Position numbers and translations under genes: made by a program | Shown here: positions 15,580-20,775 of the stretch, one piece after another | How the letters are laid out: every line of letters starts with the position of its first letter | How positions within the stretch are numbered: the first letter of the stretch is position 1 | Assembly (NCBI GenBank): GCA_003132865.1 | Contig: PKYZ01000316.1 | Location: forward strand, 54,074 to 74,848 | Source: Bryobacterales bacterium | GTDB lineage: Bacteria; Acidobacteriota; Terriglobia; Bryobacterales; Bryobacteraceae | Length of the DNA stretch: 20,775 nt | Direction of reading: 5' to 3' | Notes under the pieces: model-generated | The model's database searches: none | Seen by the model: only the letters and a program-made list of their open reading frames with translations | Told to the model about the DNA's origin: nothing

Positions 15580-16824
15580 TTACTTATGTCTGCTGTTTTC
15601 CCATGCCACTTTTGTCCGAATGTCGTCGATGAGAAACCGCACGCCTTGATTGTCGGATGGATTCAGCCAGAGCATGCGGTCGAAGATGCGCCCAGCCTCC
15701 TCGAACCGGCCCAGACGCCACAGGCACAGCCCGAATCCATTCATGCAACGGAGAAACGGCCGATTGTCGATCCAGCCCCACGGCAGCAGGCCATCGAAGG
15801 CTTCTCCAAGGGACAATTCACCGATCCGGAACCCCGCCTCGTAGTGACGAATCGCATCTTGGGGCCGCCGGTCGAAAACCAGGTTGCCGAGATGCGCGTG
15901 GGCATCCAGGCAGCGAAGATCCGATTGGCAGAGTTCCATCAGTATGCTGTATGCTCCCGCCACGTCGCCGGAGTCCTTCCGGTCGTTGGATTCAATGATG
16001 GGATCGGAGAACGGATCGTCAGGGTCCTCCCCGGGCAGTACCTGCTCCAGTTCGAACTCCCGCCGCGGGCCCCTGGCAATAATCGGCCTGGCCCACTCCT
16101 CGATGGGCTCATCCTCCTCGCCCCAGTAGTGTTCGCTCGGATTCCATGTGCCTCGGTCCTCAATCCTGAGCGGAACCAGACCCAGTGCGCCCACGTCGAG
16201 CCGCGTGGATTCGATCTTGCCTGAGAGATAGTCCTGGCCAGCGTAGCGCCACTGCTTACTCGGCGCGACCACCGCGATCTCGCCGGGGACCACGTCCCAA
16301 AGGCGGCTGGCGCGGAGTGTGACGATCCCGTCACTCCCCAGCAGCCGGCAGCGCGCGGCCTTCTGCTTCACTGACAGAACGGCCAGTTCGATCCGCCCGC
16401 CGAGGTCGAGGGGGGCTGCAGGGGACTGGTGTGCAGGCTTGCCGCGGGTGGGAATCGCAGCCTCGGCGGGGTAAGGCTCGACTCCCATCCACTGGCGGTA
16501 CGCAGCGAGGTAGCGTGCGCCCGTCGTACTCGCTGGAATCGCGACCTCGGAGGCCGCCACGTCGTATTCCCGGCCATCTGCGCGGCGGCAGGTCGCAGTC
16601 ACCGCTCGCCGCTGGTTCCCATAGTATTCGAACCCGGTCACCGAGACCGGCTCGCCGATCACGAGACCGCCGCAGGGCAGGGAGACATGCTTCTGCAAGG
16701 CCTGCCGGAAGTTCCAAATCTGTTCGTCATCGTCGTGGGCTTCGACCGTGAACTCATCGATGATTTCCTCCAAAGACGCCGCATCCACGCGGGGCGCCCT
16801 CCGGGGCCGGTCAGCCTTCTTCAT
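15580..16824 (-). CDS. hypothetical protein with C-terminal TPR-like helices
   Basis: The product has 414 residues and an unknown function. After a basic start, the N-terminal part reads LEEIIDEFTVEAHDDDEQIWNFRQAL, then a beta-rich stretch (LVIGEPVSVTGFEYYGNQRR) of about 90 residues. The middle is also beta-rich. The last 150 or so residues look like tetratricopeptide helices (AYSILMELCQSDLRCLDAHAHLGNLVF, then LCLWRLGRFEEAGRIFDRML). The frame is open 97 codons further upstream, but that stretch lies inside the preceding gene and reads as an antisense-like shadow, so I take the ATG at 16824. This start overlaps the end of the upstream gene by 14 bp. It is the fourth and last gene of the operon that opens with the MntA/HepT-like pair. 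Confidence 0.78.
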   Translation of the reverse strand: MKKADRPRRAPRVDAASLEEIIDEFTVEAHDDDEQIWNFRQALQKHVSLPCGGLVIGEPVSVTGFEYYGNQRRAVTATCRRADGREYDVAASEVAIPASTTGARYLAAYRQWMGVEPYPAEAAIPTRGKPAHQSPAAPLDLGGRIELAVLSVKQKAARCRLLGSDGIVTLRASRLWDVVPGEIAVVAPSKQWRYAGQDYLSGKIESTRLDVGALGLVPLRIEDRGTWNPSEHYWGEEDEPIEEWARPIIARGPRREFELEQVLPGEDPDDPFSDPIIESNDRKDSGDVAGAYSILMELCQSDLRCLDAHAHLGNLVFDRRPQDAIRHYEAGFRIGELSLGEAFDGLLPWGWIDNRPFLRCMNGFGLCLWRLGRFEEAGRIFDRMLWLNPSDNQGVRFLIDDIRTKVAWENSRHK

Positions 16825-18151
16825 GATTTGCCTCGCCCTGCCGTTGGCCCCAGCGTGCCTTGGCGCGGTCCAGAAAGGAAGGCGGATCGCCGCGTTTCGC
16901 GCCGGCCGCGAGGGCCTCAAACCCGCCCATGAAGCCGGTCTTGCGGTAATGGGAGGCGCGCACCCGACGCACGGTTTCCTCCCAATCGGCGGCGAGACCC
17001 GCCCGTTTGTAGCAGTCTCTGGCGTGCTCGAAATTGGAAAGCGCAGCGCCGTAGTACTTACTTTTCTTGGCATCGACGATGCGCATTCCTTGAGCGCGCC
17101 AGAGCCGGGCGGCAAGGCCCAAATGCGTTTTCTGCAGCTTCTTCGCCGCGTCCTCGGTGGCGTAGTGGCTCACCTCCTCCAGAGCGCCGTCGGTAGCGCC
17201 GCGCACCAGTCCCGCAAGACGTTCTATCTCTTTGGTGTGGACGAATAAATCAAGCAGGGAATCCAGGTCTGCGCCCTTAGCGGCATCCATCGCCTTTTCG
17301 TGCCATTCCGGGTGTGCGGCCTTGGGAGCCAATTTCATGAGATCGTCGTAGCTGTACTTCGAGGGATCCTTCCGAAAGTCGGCCCAGGCGGCTTCGTGCG
17401 CTTCCTCCTGCCGCCCGAGCTTGGTCAGCAATTTGCGGTGGATCTGGTCGAGTTCGTAAGCCGCCGTGGACCGGAATTGGCCTTTCCGGTCAAGGGCGCG
17501 CCCGCGCTCCACCCAGGCCAGCGCCTCATGCGGCTTGCGGGCAACGAGCAGCCTGGCCAGCGCGACGCAGTCCTGCGGCGTAAGCCCGGTGCGCTCGGCG
17601 AGCGCGACGTAAGCCGCGATGTTTCCTTGTGCGCGATAGGTCGCGCGCAGAGCTTGGCCCCAGTGCCGGTAGGGGTAACCGGATTGCTCCGCCGAGGCGG
17701 CCTCAAAGCGCGCCCGAATCTGCTTCTCGAAGGCGGCCAATCCGGCCTTGTCGAACGCCGCTGCGGCGTCCTTCTCGATTTCGTAGCAGAACGCGTAGGG
17801 ATCGTCGTCCATCCACGCAAGCAGCCTGGAAACCGTCCGATCCGCATCGGCGCCCGAGGCCTGACTGGCTTTGATCCAGAGGCAGATGAGATCCTGGGCA
17901 AACTGTCCGAAGCTGCCGCTCGAGTCGTCGAGTTCATCGGCTTTTCCATGGCAGCCGGCCAGGAAGGTCTCGCAGAGTGCGACGCCACGCGCCGGTTCCG
18001 TTTTGATGACATTCCGGATGCTGGCGACGACCTCGTCAAGTCCACCGACAAACGAGAAGCACGCGCGGTCGGAGATGAATCCTCCAGGGCGGAGCGCCAG
18101 CTCGATTTGCCGCTCGATCGGGTCTGCCTTGGTGCGAGGCCTGCTTTTCAT
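16811..18151 (-). CDS. hypothetical helical-repeat protein
   Basis: The product has 446 residues, is almost wholly helical and resembles a solenoid of HEAT/TPR-like repeats. The C-terminal region (LAARLWRAQGMRIVDAKKSK and KTGFMGGFEAL) resembles the C-terminal helical part of SWIM zinc-finger proteins, but the SWIM cysteines are absent. It may be related to DUF6880, by memory only. It has no signal peptide and no membrane segment. Its ATG overlaps the HepT-like stop by 4 bp (ATGA), and its own end overlaps the next gene by 14 bp, so translation should be coupled in both directions along the operon. Function is unknown. A scaffold or protein-binding role is a guess from the fold type. Confidence 0.78.
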   Translation of the reverse strand: MKSRPRTKADPIERQIELALRPGGFISDRACFSFVGGLDEVVASIRNVIKTEPARGVALCETFLAGCHGKADELDDSSGSFGQFAQDLICLWIKASQASGADADRTVSRLLAWMDDDPYAFCYEIEKDAAAAFDKAGLAAFEKQIRARFEAASAEQSGYPYRHWGQALRATYRAQGNIAAYVALAERTGLTPQDCVALARLLVARKPHEALAWVERGRALDRKGQFRSTAAYELDQIHRKLLTKLGRQEEAHEAAWADFRKDPSKYSYDDLMKLAPKAAHPEWHEKAMDAAKGADLDSLLDLFVHTKEIERLAGLVRGATDGALEEVSHYATEDAAKKLQKTHLGLAARLWRAQGMRIVDAKKSKYYGAALSNFEHARDCYKRAGLAADWEETVRRVRASHYRKTGFMGGFEALAAGAKRGDPPSFLDRAKARWGQRQGEANHEEG

Positions 18152-18474
18152 AACCGGCCACCCTCATCCTCTGCGCCAGCGGATTCTGCTGCGAGGGCCG
18201 CCCGCCACGCTACGTCCCAGTCTATCCCGAAGTACGCGTGGACGAGAATGTTACGGAAGGCTATGATCTGTGGCCAAAGTACCCGGGGGTGGCGGGTCCT
18301 CAGTTCCTCGGAGACTCGCGTAGCCTCCTCGCCGATAATGGCGAGTTTCTGAACTACGGCGCTGCGCCGCATCTCCGATTTCTGAAACGCCTCCAAATCG
18401 GCGCCTGCGATGAACTCAGCGATGTGGTCCGCAGCCTCGACAACATCGTTGAGATACAAGCTCTCATGCCGCAT
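18148..18474 (-). CDS. HepT-like (DUF86) RNase toxin of a type VII toxin-antitoxin pair
   Basis: The product has 108 residues, the usual size for HepT/DUF86 HEPN proteins. The HEPN active-site motif R-X4-H-X-Y is intact, with R74, H79 and Y81 in RNILVHAYFG. In characterised pairs the partner MntA attaches AMP to that tyrosine and silences the RNase. The ATG at 18474 overlaps the end of the nucleotidyltransferase gene by 11 bp, the arrangement expected for mntA-hepT. Unusually, its TGA also overlaps the start of a third gene (ATGA), tying it to two uncharacterised genes. Confidence 0.9.
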   Translation of the reverse strand: MRHESLYLNDVVEAADHIAEFIAGADLEAFQKSEMRRSAVVQKLAIIGEEATRVSEELRTRHPRVLWPQIIAFRNILVHAYFGIDWDVAWRAALAAESAGAEDEGGRL

Positions 18475-18820
18475 ACAAAAGCCGCGCCTCTTGGAGAATG
18501 GAAGCCCGAGTCAGCGGTTTCAGCCCGTTCTTCGAGACCAGATCCACTCTCCGCTCCAGGAAACGCGACAGATCCAACATCAGTCCGGCATAATCCACCA
18601 GATCGATCTCAGCATCCGGCAGGAACTCGACAAGCAAATCGATGTCGCTGTCCGGACGCATCTCGCCCCGAGCGGCTGATCCAAAAAACGAAAGTTCCCG
18701 GACCTGATATCGGCAGAGATCTGCCAGCCTGGCCTCATCGATCTGCGTGTCAGCGAGTCTGGCGGCGTCTGGGACGGTCTTCTCCTGGAAGACGGCGACG
18801 GGAGCCGGTGCAAGTCTCAT
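18464..18820 (-). CDS. MntA-like minimal nucleotidyltransferase antitoxin
   Basis: The product has 118 residues and the minimal nucleotidyltransferase fold. The motif is FFGSAARGEMRPDSDIDLLVEF in two parts, with G47-S48 and the metal ligands D59 and D61. A third acidic residue, D93, lies in RRVDLVSK. It is expected to AMPylate the HepT-like partner encoded directly downstream. I chose the ATG at 18820 because it has AGGG about 10 bases upstream. A TTG at 18859 would add 13 residues with no resemblance to the family. It is the first gene of a four-gene operon, and a 14-bp palindrome lies about 40 bp upstream. Confidence 0.88.
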   Translation of the reverse strand: MRLAPAPVAVFQEKTVPDAARLADTQIDEARLADLCRYQVRELSFFGSAARGEMRPDSDIDLLVEFLPDAEIDLVDYAGLMLDLSRFLERRVDLVSKNGLKPLTRASILQEARLLYAA

Positions 18821-18860
18821 GCGTCGAAAACCCTTTGATCTAGTCGATAAGAGCGGCAAA

Positions 18861-18874
18861 ACTGCGCACGCAGT
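18861..18874. promoter_or_regulatory. palindrome upstream of the mntA-hepT operon, candidate operator
   Basis: ACTGCG-CA-CGCAGT has perfect 6-bp arms and lies 41-54 bp upstream of the mntA-like ATG. The octamer GTCGAAAA also occurs at 18823-18830 and 18873-18880, flanking the promoter region. Toxin-antitoxin operons are often autoregulated through such sites, but neither MntA nor HepT has an obvious DNA-binding domain. Confidence 0.35.
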
Positions 18875-19049
18875 CGAAAACTACTGTAGCATGTCACAGA
18901 GGTCGCAATCAGCGCAGGGTGCGGCTTGATCGGCGCAGACCACCCGCCCAATGCGGATGAGGCTTTAGTTCGGACCCTCCGGTCGAATTGATCGAACCGC
19001 GTAAGCGATCCCGGCCGTCCGACCCAATGCGCAACACGGCGGTCGTGTC

Positions 19050-19385
19050 TCAGTTTGGTCTTGGATTCAATGTCCGGTTCACATGGTCGGGATCGCGGGC
19101 GATGAGAGTTAAATACGCCCGCGTGGGCTGATCCGGTTCCGCGCGGCCCTGTTCCCAGTCCCGTAGCGTACCAAGGGGAATGTGATAGCGTGTGGCAAAT
19201 TCCTCTTGCGTCAGTTCCAAGGCCCGGCGGATGATTTTCGCCTGTGGTGTTCGCTTCATCCGCTTGAGGTCGGTTTCGGTGAGCGGCTGTGCGTCGCGAT
19301 CCGCGCGCGCGGCCCGCTCAATTGCCTCGACGGTCATCGGTTTGGGTGGATTAGGCGTTTTGCCGGAAATAGTCGTCTTGCTCAT
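19050..19385 (-). CDS. helix-turn-helix antitoxin of a BrnT-type toxin
   Basis: The product has 111 residues. The N-terminal part carries a TVEAIERAARADRDAQPLTE segment. The C-terminal part is an Xre/HigA-like helix-turn-helix with LTQEEFATRYHIPLGTLRDW followed by EQGRAEPD. This type of HTH protein commonly sits downstream of brnT in place of the ribbon-helix-helix BrnA. It should neutralise the toxin and repress the operon. The ATG at 19385 lies inside the end of the toxin gene (35-bp overlap in another frame). The gene is intact although the toxin is not. Confidence 0.85.
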   Translation of the reverse strand: MSKTTISGKTPNPPKPMTVEAIERAARADRDAQPLTETDLKRMKRTPQAKIIRRALELTQEEFATRYHIPLGTLRDWEQGRAEPDQPTRAYLTLIARDPDHVNRTLNPRPN

Positions 19386-19604
19386 GTTGCGTTGCTCCCC
19401 GGGCGGAAATAATGCGAATGCGCTCCTCGCGTTCGGTGTAGGCTACATACAGCACAACGTGACCTTCAGCCATGCCGATGAGAACAAAACGCTCCTGCGC
19501 TCGATAGCAAATGGGTCGTTGAAAACCGTCTTTGCCAAATCGAAACTCACGCCGTGAGCTTGCAAGTTGGCCTCGGCTTTGGCGTCGTGCCATTCAAATC
19601 TCAA
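19351..19604 (-). pseudogene. BrnT-family toxin, frameshifted
   Basis: BrnT toxins are RelE-like RNases of about 90-100 residues. The N-terminal half reads RFEWHDAKAEANLQAHGVSF then DLAKTVFNDPFAIER. The C-terminal half, one frame over, reads QERFVLIGMAEGHVVLYVAY and RIRIISARGATQHEQDDY. A single missing C near 19497 separates them; inserting it gives the expected IERQERFVLIG. The first half can start at TTG 19604. An ATG at 19611 would give MKI followed by RFEW only if one extra G were removed, so a second indel near the start is possible. This is either a dead toxin or an assembly error. Confidence 0.75.
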
Positions 19605-19614
19605 TTTTCATGAT

Positions 19615-19633
19615 ACTACGGAATACCAGTAGT
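19615..19633. promoter_or_regulatory. inverted repeat upstream of the BrnT-type operon, possible operator
   Basis: ACTAC at 19615-19619 mirrors GTAGT at 19629-19633 and lies just upstream of the toxin start. The position suits binding by the HTH antitoxin. Arms of 5 bp are short, so chance is a real alternative. Confidence 0.22.
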
Positions 19634-19656
19634 CCTGGCGCCTGTCCCGAGAAAGA

Positions 19657-20683
19657 TTAGTAGTGATCGGGGAATTCGCCAGGAAAGAAGGCACAGAGAA
19701 GGCGGTCCCGGAGCTGCATCTTCCGGAGGCATCGCTTAGCTGGCGCTGGCGGCTGCGGCCGAGGACTCTCGCTCTGCCCAGCGCTCACGGGCACCGGCGG
19801 AGATTCTGCTTCCCTGAGTGGATCATCGCTCACCGCTTTGGTGGCGTCCGGGTGCGATCGAGGCTTGATGTCCAGCTTCTTCAGCACGAGCTTGCCAATA
19901 TATGCCCAATGGTACAAACCTCTTCAGATTAGGGTCGAAGAAGCAATCGATCAGCTTCAGATCCAAGAGACGATCCACGGCGTGGTCGATGAAACATAGG
20001 GCGGCCGATTGCAAGATAGTCAAGCCCTCCTGATCATTCCAAAACACGTAAAAACACGTCATGATGGGCGTACCATCCCATGAACATGATCGTCTCCGTG
20101 CTCAGCCTCCTGGACGCATCCTCAACTGCCTGATGCTCGCTACCCATCGCCGAGCGGAGAGCGATCTCAATCTGTTCTCCCAAGAGTTTCCTGATATTCC
20201 GGATAACTTCGCCGTCCTCGCCTTCCAGCTTGTAGCAGATCGGCCACCGACGATGCCGAAGATCGAAAATCAGTTCCGCAGCAGGACCAAAGGCTGTGTT
20301 CATAACACAAACGATGCGCTCCCAACCGACGCTACGAGCCGCATATCCCAGCTCCAGCGTGACGTTCGGATTTGGCAGCAACTTCCTGTGATTTTCAAAG
20401 GAGGTCAGTCGACCCTACAAACGTTTGAGATCCGCAAGGAAGATGCCGCTGTCCTGGATCTTCTGTAGATTGTGCCCGCGATTTCACGGGTCCCCGACAC
20501 ATCTTGTGTATCGTGGTCCAACCGCGGCGAATCTTCGATTTCGGCGTCCTTTCCTATCCGCTTTACAGCCTCGTTGGCCGCGTCACGTATTAGATACCTA
20601 TGAGTCTTCTGGATCTCGCTCAAAGCACGCACTTCAGGCCCTCTGAAATATCGAGAGCTGGCGAATTGAATCGGGTTCGGCAA
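19657..20683 (-). pseudogene. remnant of a TIR-like nucleotide-binding protein (Cap12/Pycsar-effector-like)
   Basis: Pieces in different frames line up with one protein family. The first piece has THRYLIRDAANEAVKRI, then PRLDHDTQDVSGTREIAGTI. After a shift near 20461 comes KIQDSGIFLADL. A TAG then interrupts, while TFVGSTDL is readable in yet another frame. The core LPNPNVTLELGYAARSVGWE and RIVCVMNTAFG follows from 20381, and a C-terminal piece with TILQSAALCFIDHAVDRLLD follows after another shift near 20040. A last shift near 19915 gives WAYIGKLVLKKLDI. The PNPNV..ELGYA block with its glutamate marks TIR-like domains of bacterial immune effectors. At least four frame breaks and a stop make this a dead gene. 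The N-terminal edge is uncertain, and homology is clear only from about 20626 leftwards. Confidence 0.7.
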
Positions 20684-20775
20684 TCGCGGGCGGCGCCTGC
20701 GGGATGACAGTCTTGCGTCACTTCGGGCCTTCAGCCGTGTGTCCGAACCTGCTCTTTTACTAGACGATAATGCAG
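20684..20775. other. right edge, no gene seen
   Basis: No frame with coding character or family resemblance was found in the last 92 bases, and no terminator hairpin was recognised. Confidence 0.3.

Noticed and set aside
16825..17115. 97-codon N-terminal extension of the TPR-like protein
   Set aside because: It lies wholly inside the preceding gene and is low in helix or fold signal; the ATG at 16824 gives a typical short overlap.
17300..18352. 350-codon open frame on the plus strand
   Set aside because: It is antisense to the helical-repeat gene and HepT, both of which have better start overlaps and protein-like composition.

Overview
The window looks like a chromosomal segment of a high-GC bacterium, most likely Acidobacteriota of the Solibacter/Bryobacter kind. 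The pointers are a Tat-exported Gfo/Idh/MocA oxidoreductase, the style of EF-P and SelA, and GC-rich codon use. This placement is an inference and was not tested by any search.

Region 1 (146-9819, + strand) is a tight four-gene defence operon. It encodes a type III-like restriction helicase with a C-terminal PD-(D/E)XK nuclease, a 923-residue beta-class DNA methyltransferase, an OLD-like ABC ATPase with a C-terminal TOPRIM domain, and a UvrD-like helicase with a RelE-like N-terminal domain. The last two have the same folds and order as Gabija (GajA/GajB). Here they sit 22 and 20 bp behind a restriction-modification pair, so I read the whole set as one composite system that I cannot match to a named one.

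Region 2 (9832-14584) is more ordinary. It holds a PPM-type SAM methyltransferase, a Tat-signal Gfo/Idh/MocA oxidoreductase, a broken UPF0158 gene, efp, selA on the minus strand overlapping the efp tail, and a tRNA-Pro(CGG). The EF-P has Asn where the modified Lys or Arg normally sits.

Region 3 (14585-20775) is accessory in character. A lone hypothetical gene on the + strand faces a four-gene minus-strand operon (mntA-like, hepT-like and two uncharacterised genes) in which every junction overlaps. Beyond it lie a BrnT-type toxin gene broken by a frameshift next to an intact HTH antitoxin, and a multiply frameshifted remnant of a TIR-like nucleotide-binding defence gene.

Overall, an intact and unusual defence operon sits at one end, a small core segment in the middle, and toxin-antitoxin genes plus decaying immune genes at the other end. 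No integrase, transposase, CRISPR array or rRNA was seen.
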